From an uncultured Garciella sp. (GTDB lineage: Bacteria; Bacillota; Clostridia; Eubacteriales; Garciellaceae), in the NCBI GenBank assembly GCA_900555725.1, contig USMD01000108.1:1-5981 (forward strand): 5,981 nucleotides of DNA. Reading direction: 5' to 3'. Position 1 is the stretch's first letter; every line of letters begins with the position of its first letter. The position numbers and the translations under genes are program-made. Shown here in pieces: positions 1-5,950 of the stretch. The notes beneath the pieces were generated by a model. That model was not told the DNA's origin and did no database searches. It worked only from the letters and a program-made list of their open reading frames with translations.

Positions 1-33
1 TCGTCGGCAGCGTCAGATGTGTATAAGAGACAG
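1..33 (+). other. Nextera Read 1 transposase adapter (synthetic, not genomic)
   Basis: Bases 1-14 are the Nextera Read 1 tag (TCGTCGGCAGCGTC). Bases 15-33 are the 19-bp Tn5 mosaic end (AGATGTGTATAAGAGACAG). The match is complete over all 33 bases, so this is library adapter left on the contig or read. Genomic sequence begins at base 34. The mosaic end must not be annotated as a Tn5 transposon end in this organism. Confidence 0.98.
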
Positions 34-89
34 AGGTAATGTAGTGCATATTAATAGAAGATAATGAATGATAAAGAGAGGTTTTCTAT

Positions 90-1121
90 ATGAACAAAAA
101 AGATTTTTATTTTGTTTTACCAAAAGAATTGATTGCTCAAACTCCATTAAAACAGCGAGATGCTTCTAGACTATTGGTGCTAGATAAAAATACACTGGAG
201 ATTGAGCATAAACATTTTAAAGATATAGTAGATTATTTTGAAAAGGGAGATACACTGATTTTAAATAATACCAGGGTCATACCTGCTAGATTATTTGGAG
301 CAAGAGAAGATACTCACTCAAAGGTAGAGATATTATTGTTAAAAAGAGTAAACAACCAAAAAGATCGTTGGGAAGCTCTGGTAAAGCCTGGGAAAAAAGC
401 TAGAATAGGACATCGAATTGTTTTTGGCGAAGGATTATTGATCGGTGAAATTGTAGATATACTTGAGGACGGTATTAGAATCATTGAATTTTTCTACGAA
501 GGGATTTTTGAGGAAATATTAGATCAACTAGGTACTATGCCTTTACCTCCCTATATTAAAGAACAATTAGAAGATCAGGAAAGATATCAGACAATTTATT
601 CTAAAGTGGAAGGTTCTGCCGCAGCTCCTACTGCTGGATTGCATTTTACTGAGCAGGTTTTTGAAGATTTAAAGAAGAAAGGTGTAAATATTGCTTTTAT
701 TACTTTACATGTAGGATTAGGAACTTTTCGCCCAGTAAAGGAGGAAAAAATAGAAGAACATAAAATGCACTCTGAATATTACGAGATTTCGCAAAATATT
801 GTTGATTTAATCTATAAAACCAAAAGGAATGGTAAAAAAGTGATTGCGGTGGGAACTACTACGGTACGTACTCTAGAAACTGCGGCCACAGGGGTAGGAG
901 AGATAAAAGCAAGCTCAGGTTGGACAGATATTTTTATTTATCCAGGGTATCAGTTTAAAATTGTAGATGCTATGATTACCAATTTTCATCTTCCTGAATC
1001 TACTTTATTAATGTTAGTTTCAGCCTTTGCCGGTCGTGATAAAATTTTAAAAGCTTACAATGAAGCGGTAAAAAATAGATATAGATTTTTTAGCTTTGGA
1101 GATGCAATGCTAATTAAGTAG
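90..1121 (+). CDS. queA: S-adenosylmethionine:tRNA ribosyltransferase-isomerase QueA
   Basis: QueA transfers and isomerises the ribosyl group of S-adenosylmethionine onto 7-aminomethyl-7-deazaguanine (preQ1) already placed at tRNA position 34, giving epoxyqueuosine. It is a cytoplasmic enzyme of the queuosine pathway. The 343 residues match the usual family length (about 340-350). Recognisable family blocks are LIAQTPLKQRDASRLLVLD near residues 14-32, NNTRVIPARLFG at 59-70, GTMPLPPYI at 148-156, GSAAAPTAGLHFT at 175-187, HVGLGTFRPV at 207-216, GTTTVRTLE at 255-263 and NFHLPESTLLMLVSAF at 298-313. The ATG at 90 follows AGAGAGG (75-81) by 8 nt, supporting this start. The stop codon overlaps the Shine-Dalgarno of tgt, so the two genes are almost certainly co-transcribed. 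The upstream gene and promoter are lost because the adapter begins only 56 bases before the start. Confidence 0.97.
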   Translation: MNKKDFYFVLPKELIAQTPLKQRDASRLLVLDKNTLEIEHKHFKDIVDYFEKGDTLILNNTRVIPARLFGAREDTHSKVEILLLKRVNNQKDRWEALVKPGKKARIGHRIVFGEGLLIGEIVDILEDGIRIIEFFYEGIFEEILDQLGTMPLPPYIKEQLEDQERYQTIYSKVEGSAAAPTAGLHFTEQVFEDLKKKGVNIAFITLHVGLGTFRPVKEEKIEEHKMHSEYYEISQNIVDLIYKTKRNGKKVIAVGTTTVRTLETAATGVGEIKASSGWTDIFIYPGYQFKIVDAMITNFHLPESTLLMLVSAFAGRDKILKAYNEAVKNRYRFFSFGDAMLIK

Positions 1122-1136
1122 GAGTGTGATAAGAAT

Positions 1137-2255
1137 ATGGCAATAAAATTTGAAGTCATTAAAGAGGAAAAACAAACTGGAGCAAGATTAGGGAAATTAT
1201 ATACATCCCATGGGGTGATTGACACACCTATTTTTATGCCAGTAGGTACTCAAGCAACGGTAAAAACCATGACCCCTGAAGAACTTAAAGAAATAGGGAC
1301 TCAAATAATATTGAGCAATACTTATCATCTATATCTAAGACCGGGTCATGAGCTAGTTAAAGAAGCTGGTGGGCTACATAAATTTATGCATTGGGATAGG
1401 CCTATTTTAACAGATAGTGGAGGTTTTCAAGTATTTAGTCTAAATAGTTTAAGAAATATTACTGAAGAAGGGGTAACCTTTCGGTCTCATTTGGATGGTT
1501 CTAAGCATTTTATTGGTCCTGAAAAAGCTATTGAAATCCAAAATGCCCTAGGATCTGATATTATTATGGCTTTTGATGAATGTACTCCTTATCCTAGTAG
1601 TTATGAATATGCCAAAGATTCCCTTGAAAGGACCATTCGTTGGGCAAAAAGGTGTAAAGAATCTCATAAAAGGGAGGACCAGCAAGCACTCTTTGGCATT
1701 ATACAGGGTGGAACCTATAGGGATTTACGGAAACAAAGTGTGAAAGAAATGATAGAATTGGATCTTCCGGGATATTCTATTGGAGGATTAAGTGTAGGAG
1801 AACCAAAAGAGTTAATGTATGAGGTTTTGGATTATACTATGCCTCTAATGCCTAGAAACAAGCCAAGATATTTAATGGGAGTAGGAAGTCCAGATGCATT
1901 GGTAGAAGGTGTAATTCGGGGGATTGATATGTTTGACTGTGTTTTGCAAACTAGAATCGCTAGAAATGGGACAGCTATGACCAGTGTAGGTAGAGTTGTA
2001 ATAAAGAATGCCACTTATGAAAAAGATTTTTCACCCCTAGATCCCAATTGTAAGTGTTATACTTGTCAAAACTATTCGAGGGCTTATCTTAGACATCTAG
2101 TTAAAACTAAGGAGATTTTAGGACTTCGTTTAATGACATATCACAACTTATATTTTTCCCTGGGGCTTATGGAAGATATTCGACAGGCCATAAAGGAAGA
2201 TAGGCTATTAGATTTTAAGAAAGAATTTTTTTCTAATTATGGATATACTAAATAG
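1137..2255 (+). CDS. tgt: tRNA-guanine transglycosylase (preQ1 type)
   Basis: Tgt exchanges guanine-34 for preQ1 in tRNAs with GUN anticodons, the step before QueA. It is a zinc-containing TIM-barrel enzyme of the cytoplasm. The 372 residues are normal for bacterial Tgt. Visible landmarks are TDSGGFQVFS at 92-101 (general-base Asp93), MAFDECTPYP at 144-153 (Asp147, base recognition), GGLSVGE at 216-222, MFDCVLQTRIARNGT at 265-279 (nucleophile Asp267) and the zinc site Cys305, Cys307, Cys310 and His336. These positions parallel the E. coli enzyme with an offset of 3-4. The ATG at 1137 is preceded by AGGAG (1120-1124) with a longish 12-nt spacing. It lies 15 nt after queA, which makes a two-gene queuosine unit. 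One oddity is Gln271, where the E. coli, B. subtilis and Zymomonas enzymes, as I remember them, have Pro (FDCV-x-PTR). Confidence 0.97.
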   Translation: MAIKFEVIKEEKQTGARLGKLYTSHGVIDTPIFMPVGTQATVKTMTPEELKEIGTQIILSNTYHLYLRPGHELVKEAGGLHKFMHWDRPILTDSGGFQVFSLNSLRNITEEGVTFRSHLDGSKHFIGPEKAIEIQNALGSDIIMAFDECTPYPSSYEYAKDSLERTIRWAKRCKESHKREDQQALFGIIQGGTYRDLRKQSVKEMIELDLPGYSIGGLSVGEPKELMYEVLDYTMPLMPRNKPRYLMGVGSPDALVEGVIRGIDMFDCVLQTRIARNGTAMTSVGRVVIKNATYEKDFSPLDPNCKCYTCQNYSRAYLRHLVKTKEILGLRLMTYHNLYFSLGLMEDIRQAIKEDRLLDFKKEFFSNYGYTK

Positions 2256-2348
2256 GAAATGAATGTTTTATAGGTTTAAAAGGAATTTAAATTTTTTTGT
2301 TGAATTAAATATGTATGCTTCATCAATCCAAAAAAGGGAGGAAAATTC

Positions 2349-2744
2349 ATGGAAGGATTATTAACAATTGTATTAATGTTTGTTCTTTTCTATTTTTTAC
2401 TGATTCGACCTCAGAATAAAAAAGAAAAGGAAATACGGGAAATGAGAGCGAATTTAAGAAAAGGAGATGAAATTATCACCATAGGTGGCATTCATGGAAA
2501 GATATTCAATATACACGATGATGTGCTTACCATTGCAGTAGGTAAGGATAAAGTGAAATTAAAGGTAGCTAGATGGGCTATAGCCGAAGTGATCAATAAG
2601 GAAGACAAAAAAGAGGATAAAATATTAAATCAGGAAAAAAATCCAGAAGGACATGAAGAACTACAGGAAAATAATAACGAGGATGACCCACAAGATAGAG
2701 ATAATAAAGTTTCTAATCAGGAAGAAAATAATAAAGAAGAATAA
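2349..2744 (+). CDS. yajC: Sec translocase accessory subunit YajC
   Basis: YajC is a small single-span membrane protein that associates with SecDF in the Sec export complex. Its exact contribution is still unclear in the literature. The 131-residue product has a very short N-terminus, one hydrophobic helix at about 3-19, then the family signature RPQNKKEKE at 20-28, and a small cytoplasmic domain containing KGDEIITIGGIHGKI (38-52). Residues after about 83 are almost wholly charged or Asn/Gln, rich in Glu, Asp and Lys, with no hydrophobic content. This tail makes the protein longer than a minimal YajC of roughly 85-110 residues. The start is well fixed: GGGAGG (2336-2341) lies 7 nt before the ATG. 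The gene is 93 nt from tgt with no clear promoter between them, and a terminator follows. It fits the standard tgt-yajC-secD order, here interrupted by the SCIFF genes. Confidence 0.95.
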   Translation: MEGLLTIVLMFVLFYFLLIRPQNKKEKEIREMRANLRKGDEIITIGGIHGKIFNIHDDVLTIAVGKDKVKLKVARWAIAEVINKEDKKEDKILNQEKNPEGHEELQENNNEDDPQDRDNKVSNQEENNKEE

Positions 2745-2751
2745 ACAGAAA

Positions 2752-2796
2752 GAGGACTGTTGTAGAATGAATTAGATTTTGCAACAGTCTTTTTTT
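2752..2796 (+). terminator. Rho-independent terminator after yajC
   Basis: GACTGTTG (2755-2762) pairs perfectly with CAACAGTC (2782-2789). The stem extends outward by G-U and A-U pairs into the T-tract, and 17 nt are left as a loop. Seven T residues (2790-2796) follow directly. It sits 7 nt past the yajC stop, so it likely ends the queA-tgt-yajC transcript and makes downstream genes depend on their own promoters or on read-through. Confidence 0.85.
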
Positions 2797-2867
2797 ATAT
2801 TCTGAAAGAATCAAATTCTGGAATAAATCTATTTTTTTAGAATAAACATTCAGTAAAAGAAGATTTT

Positions 2868-2875
2868 GGGGGTGG
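2868..2875 (+). promoter_or_regulatory. Ribosome binding site deciding a TTG start
   Basis: GGGGGTGG followed by ATC closely resembles the extended Shine-Dalgarno consensus GGAGGTGATC. It lies 5 nt before TTG at 2881. The earlier in-frame TTG (2866) and GTG (2872) overlap this site and have no ribosome site of their own, so 2881 is the likely start. Confidence 0.75.
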
Positions 2876-2880
2876 ATCAA

Positions 2881-3288
2881 TTGAAAAAAAGTTTTTCTAT
2901 TTCAAAGGGGAATCATACGCAAAAGAATTTTTATATAGGTTTCATATTAAGAGGATTAATTTTTGGATTTTTACTTTCATTGATATGTTTTTTAATCATA
3001 TCTATTATACTATCATTTAGTAGTATATCCGAAAGCATTATTAAACCATCTTCCTATATTATAATGGTAGTGAGTATTGTAATAGCAAGTGGATATACTT
3101 CTCGAAAAGTGGATAAAAATGGTTGGCTTTATGGGGCTATTACAGGATTATTGTATGTTATTATTCTGACTATTGCTGGTATGATTACATCTGGTGGATT
3201 TTCTTTAGAACAGATCATGATTTCTAGGGTTCTAATGGGTCTGATCGCCGGGACGATAGGTGGTATTCTAGGAATCAATTTAAAATAA
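2881..3288 (+). CDS. Four-helix membrane protein, TIGR04086-like
   Basis: Function is unknown. From the TTG at 2881 the product has 135 residues: a polar, basic N-terminus (MKKSFSISKG), then four hydrophobic segments at about 22-46, 57-72, 81-102 and 113-131. A short polar hairpin, GYTSRKVDKNGW (71-82), separates helices 2 and 3. The last helix is glycine-rich (GLIAGTIGGILG, 120-131). Size, four-span layout and position next to yajC and the SCIFF genes fit my recollection of the clostridial TIGR04086 membrane family. The assignment rests on context and topology, not on a catalytic motif. The start could be drawn at TTG 2866 (140 residues), but the Shine-Dalgarno argues for 2881. The gene follows a terminator and precedes the scfA promoter, so it may be transcribed alone. 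I found no convincing promoter for it. Confidence 0.8.
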   Translation: MKKSFSISKGNHTQKNFYIGFILRGLIFGFLLSLICFLIISIILSFSSISESIIKPSSYIIMVVSIVIASGYTSRKVDKNGWLYGAITGLLYVIILTIAGMITSGGFSLEQIMISRVLMGLIAGTIGGILGINLK

Positions 3289-3307
3289 AGGGTATAAAAA
3301 GATATAC

Positions 3308-3336
3308 TTTTCATGAAATCATATATATGTTATAAT
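3308..3336 (+). promoter_or_regulatory. Sigma-A-like promoter of scfA with extended -10
   Basis: The -10 element TATAAT (3331-3336) is perfect and carries the extended TG motif (TGTTATAAT, 3328-3336). A weak -35, TTTTCA (3308-3313, 4 of 6 matches to TTGACA), lies exactly 17 bp upstream. Transcription would begin near 3343, giving a leader of about 26 nt before the scfA start. Two perfect 10-bp palindromes lie inside this promoter (3309-3318 and 3320-3329). Confidence 0.75.
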
Positions 3337-3369
3337 GATCCTATATCAAAGTAGTGAGGAGTGAAAGAA

Positions 3370-3510
3370 ATGAAGCACATTAAAATCATTAATAAGGGTA
3401 GTTTAAAGAATACAGTTGAAAAAGGTGGATGCGGAGAATGCAAGACTTCTTGTCAATCAGCTTGTAAAACTTCATGTACTGTAGGGAATCAAAGTTGTGA
3501 GAATGTATAA
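3370..3510 (+). CDS. scfA: SCIFF peptide precursor (ranthipeptide), ScfA/CteA type
   Basis: This short gene of 46 codons encodes the precursor of a radical-SAM-modified peptide. It begins MKHIKIINKGSLKN and has exactly six cysteines at 21, 24, 28, 32, 36 and 43, matching the SCIFF name (six cysteines in forty-five residues). The core reads CGECKTSCQSACKTSCTVGN (21-40). In the Clostridium thermocellum homologue CteA, the maturase CteB was shown to join Cys32 to Thr37 by a thioether. Both residues occur here at the same numbers. The polar N-terminal part should act as the leader bound by ScfB. The ATG follows GAGGAGTG (3356-3363), a strong ribosome site. The gene has its own promoter upstream and a hairpin with T-tract downstream, and the maturase gene starts 101 nt after its stop. 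No protease or exporter gene is adjacent, so the final form and destination are unknown. Confidence 0.96.
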   Translation: MKHIKIINKGSLKNTVEKGGCGECKTSCQSACKTSCTVGNQSCENV

Positions 3511-3536
3511 ATATACATATGAAAATAATAGAAGTG

Positions 3537-3577
3537 AGCAGTAATATTGGGTTTACCTAATATTTACTGCTATTTTT
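3537..3577 (+). terminator. Hairpin with T-tract between scfA and scfB (attenuator-like)
   Basis: AGCAGTAATATTGGG (3537-3551) pairs with 3556-3571 (CCTAATATTTACTGCT) to give 15 pairs, one a G-U, with a single bulged T (3563) and a 4-nt TTTA loop. T residues follow at 3573-3577. It lies 26 nt after the scfA stop and ends 34 nt before the scfB start. This is a good intrinsic terminator shape. Because scfB has no obvious promoter in the short space left, partial read-through is the likely way scfB is expressed. Confidence 0.8.
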
Positions 3578-3596
3578 AGTGTAGAAAATTTTTAAG

Positions 3597-3604
3597 AAAG
3601 GGGA
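3597..3604 (+). promoter_or_regulatory. Ribosome binding site deciding the TTG start of scfB
   Basis: AAAGGGGA lies 7 nt before TTG at 3612. The first in-frame ATG is codon 13 and lacks a ribosome site, and it falls inside the conserved N-terminal domain, so the TTG is preferred. Confidence 0.75.
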
Positions 3605-3611
3605 TTATTCT

Positions 3612-4985
3612 TTGACATTTATTCACAAATTTAACATAAATGACACATATATGGTACTTGATATTAATAGTGGTGCAGTTCATCTAATAGATGAGATAAC
3701 TTATGATGTACTGGATTACTATCCTGAATTTTCCAAAGAAGAAAGTATTTTGAAATTACAACTACAACATAGTTACAAAAGAAATGAAATAGAAGAAGTA
3801 ATAGAAGAAATTGATCATCTTATAAAAGAAGGATTATTATTTACAAAGAGTTTAAACACTTCCCAATGGAAGGATAAATTAAACAATCAAGAGAAAGTAA
3901 TAAAAGCTATGTGTCTTCATATTGCCCATGATTGTAATCTTAGATGCAAATATTGTTTTGCTTCCCAAGGGGATTTCCAGGGAGAAAGATCTTTGATGTC
4001 ACAAGAAGTGGGAAGAAAAGCAATAGACTTTTTGATTCAAAACTCAGGTAATAGAAGAAATCTTGAAGTGGATTTCTTTGGTGGGGAACCTTTAATGAAT
4101 TTTGATGTGGTAAAAGATATTGTTACTTATGCCAGAGGAAAAGAAAGGGAATATAACAAGAATTTTAGATTTACCATTACTACGAATGCTACCCTTTTAA
4201 CAGAGGATAAGATGGAATATATTAATGAGAATATGAATAATGTGGTTTTAAGTATTGATGGAAATAAAAATACCAATGATTTCATGAGACCTATTGTAAA
4301 TGGAAAGGGAAGTTATGATATGATTCTCCCTAAGATTCGTAAAATGGTGAAAAAAAGGGGAGATAAAGATTATTACGTAAGAGGTACATTTACAAAATAT
4401 AATCTTGATTTTTCTAAGGATGTAATTCACCTAGCGGATGAAGGTTTTAAAGAAATTTCAATGGAACCTGTAGTGGCAGAGCCAGAAAAGGACTACGCTA
4501 TAAAAGAAGAAGATCTTCCAATTATTTTTAAAGAATATGAGAATTTAGCAATGAAATATCTTGAGAGGAACCAAGGAGATCATCCATTTCATTTTTTTCA
4601 TTTTAATATTGATTTATCCCAAGGGCCCTGCGTGTATAAGAGACTTTCTGGCTGTGGAGCAGGAAATGAATATGTAGCTATTACACCTGAAGGAGAAATT
4701 TATCCTTGCCACCAATTTGTTGGGAATGAGGACTTTAAAATAGGGGATATATTCAATGGAATAGAAAGAGATGATATTCAGAAACAATTTAAAGAGGCAC
4801 ATGTATTGAATAAGGATAAATGTAATAATTGTTGGGCAAGATTTTATTGTAGTGGTGGTTGCCATGCAAATGCTTATAATTTTAATGAAGATATCTATAT
4901 TCCTTATGATATAGGATGTGAAATAGAGAAGAAAAGAATAGAATGTGCCCTAATGGTACAAGCGAATATGTTACAAAGAGCTTAG
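3612..4985 (+). CDS. scfB: SCIFF radical SAM/SPASM maturase ScfB (CteB type)
   Basis: ScfB should use S-adenosylmethionine and iron-sulfur clusters to form a Cys-to-Thr thioether in ScfA. The 457-residue protein has three parts. Residues 1-90 form an N-terminal domain of PqqD/RRE type expected to bind the leader peptide. The radical SAM core starts at Cys108-x3-Cys112-x2-Cys115 (CNLRCKYC), which binds the catalytic 4Fe-4S cluster, and has FFGGEP at 155-160. The C-terminal SPASM domain has Cys348-x12-Gly-x4-Cys366, then Cys404-x2-Cys407-x5-Cys413-x3-Cys417, and Cys436, enough to hold two auxiliary clusters. Cys101 and Cys340 are additional. No expected ligand is missing and the length is normal for the family. 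Start is TTG 3612. It lies directly downstream of its substrate gene, behind a hairpin. Function is inferred from characterised CteB. Confidence 0.95.
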   Translation: MTFIHKFNINDTYMVLDINSGAVHLIDEITYDVLDYYPEFSKEESILKLQLQHSYKRNEIEEVIEEIDHLIKEGLLFTKSLNTSQWKDKLNNQEKVIKAMCLHIAHDCNLRCKYCFASQGDFQGERSLMSQEVGRKAIDFLIQNSGNRRNLEVDFFGGEPLMNFDVVKDIVTYARGKEREYNKNFRFTITTNATLLTEDKMEYINENMNNVVLSIDGNKNTNDFMRPIVNGKGSYDMILPKIRKMVKKRGDKDYYVRGTFTKYNLDFSKDVIHLADEGFKEISMEPVVAEPEKDYAIKEEDLPIIFKEYENLAMKYLERNQGDHPFHFFHFNIDLSQGPCVYKRLSGCGAGNEYVAITPEGEIYPCHQFVGNEDFKIGDIFNGIERDDIQKQFKEAHVLNKDKCNNCWARFYCSGGCHANAYNFNEDIYIPYDIGCEIEKKRIECALMVQANMLQRA

Positions 4986-4994
4986 AGTATTGGT

Positions 4995-5023
4995 TTGACC
5001 TGGATTTTTAAAAGAGATATAAT
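4995..5023 (+). promoter_or_regulatory. Sigma-A-like promoter of secD
   Basis: TTGACC (4995-5000, 5 of 6 matches) and a perfect TATAAT (5018-5023) are separated by exactly 17 bp. Transcription would begin near 5030, leaving a leader of about 83 nt. The promoter starts only 10 nt after the scfB stop. It suggests that secD, and probably secF beyond the window, are expressed independently of the SCIFF genes. I see no terminator for scfB in this gap. Confidence 0.85.
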
Positions 5024-5112
5024 AAAAAATATATCATAATTGAGAAGACTTATGTCTATTAAAATTTTTAAAATTTATTTGTTTTCTGATTGGAGTTTGA
5101 GGAGGTTAGGGA

Positions 5113-5950
5113 ATGAACCTAAAAAGTTTCATCATATTAGCATTGATTATAGCAGTGATTTTTTTAGGAGCTTATACTGCTATAAACGGATTGTCATTAG
5201 GAAATTATGAAATATTACCGATGAAAGAAGGTATAAATTTTGGCTTGGACTTACGAGGTGGAGTTTATGTAGTTTTAGAGGCCCAAACTTCCAAAGAAGA
5301 TCCCGTTACTGATGAGAAAATGTCCCGGGCAATTGCCACTATTCGACAAAGAGTAAACGGATTAGGAGTAACAGAAGCTACTGTAACAAAACAAGGGAAA
5401 AATCGTATTCGGGTATCTATACCTGATATACAGGATCAAGACAAAGCTCTAGACATCATAGGGAAAACAGCTCAATTAGAATTTATAGGACCTGATGGAA
5501 ATGTTATTTTAACAGGAGAAGAAGTAAAAGATTCTCAAGCTGTCTACCAGCAAGCCAAAACAGGAGAACAACCAGTAGTAACCTTAAAATTTAATAAAAA
5601 GGGAACTACTGCTTTTGCAGAAGCTACAAAGAAGTTTATTAATCAGCCTATATCCATTGTTTTGGATGGAGAAGCAATTTCTTCGCCCTATGTACAAAAT
5701 ACTATTACTAATGGAGAAGCAGTTATTACAGGACAAAGTTCTTTGGAAGAAGCTTCAGATTTATCTACTTTAATCCGTGCAGGTGCCCTACCGGTTTCAT
5801 TGAACCCTGTTGAAGTGCGTACTGTTGGTCCAACTCTTGGACAGGATGCACTATCCCAAAGTATAAAAGCAGCTATTATTGGTGTTGGGTTAGTATTTGT
5901 TTTTATGATTCTATACTATAGATTACCTGGTATACTGGCAAGTTTAGCAT
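5113..5950 (+). CDS. secD: Protein export membrane protein SecD (3' end cut off)
   Basis: SecD works with SecF and YajC at the membrane to drive late steps of Sec export using the proton or sodium gradient. The 279 complete genomic codons start MNLKSFIILA with a first membrane helix at about 5-24, then the family signature GLDLRGG at 44-50. The extracytoplasmic domain follows and includes ATIRQRVNGLGVTEA (75-89) and IVLDGEAISSPYVQNTITNG. The conserved GPTLGQDA leads into a second helix, IGVGLVFVFMILYYRLPG. The remaining helices are missing because the genomic sequence stops at base 5950. Clostridial SecD is usually a little over 400 residues. AGGAGG (5100-5105) lies 7 nt before the ATG. The reading frame stays open through the adapter, so residues after Ala279 are artificial. 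A downstream secF is expected but not seen. Confidence 0.96.

Noticed and set aside
35..64. Possible last nine codons of an upstream gene ending in TAA at 62-64
   Set aside because: Only ten codons remain after the adapter and they match nothing I recognise. Another frame or plain intergenic DNA is equally possible.
1832..2014. Minus-strand open frame inside tgt
   Set aside because: It is a shadow of the well-conserved tgt coding sequence, with no ribosome site or recognisable product.
2256..2348. Possible promoter or hairpin between tgt and yajC
   Set aside because: The A/T-rich stretch has TTGTTG and TATGCT but not at workable spacing, and the ATTTAA/TTAAAT pairing is only six A/T pairs.
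2816..2843. Possible promoter for the membrane protein (TTCTGG and TAGAAT, or a SigH-like GGAAT/GAAT arrangement)
   Set aside because: The -35 is poor for sigma-A, and the alternative-sigma reading misses key bases. It is not better than chance in such A/T-rich DNA.
3288..3311. Weak hairpin GTATA/TATAC followed by TTTT after the membrane protein gene
   Set aside because: The stem is only five strong positions plus G-U pairs, all A/T-rich. It is too weak to call a terminator, and the T-run overlaps the scfA -35.
3129..3314. Minus-strand open frame over the membrane protein gene
   Set aside because: It is a shadow frame, and its hydrophobicity mirrors the plus-strand gene.
4248..4865. Two minus-strand open frames inside scfB (4248-4430 and 4614-4865)
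   Set aside because: Both lie within the radical SAM and SPASM coding region, have no ribosome site and no family resemblance.
5052..5210. 52-codon open frame starting in the secD leader and overlapping secD
   Set aside because: It has no good ribosome site, overlaps a clear conserved gene in another frame, and its product shows no recognisable features.
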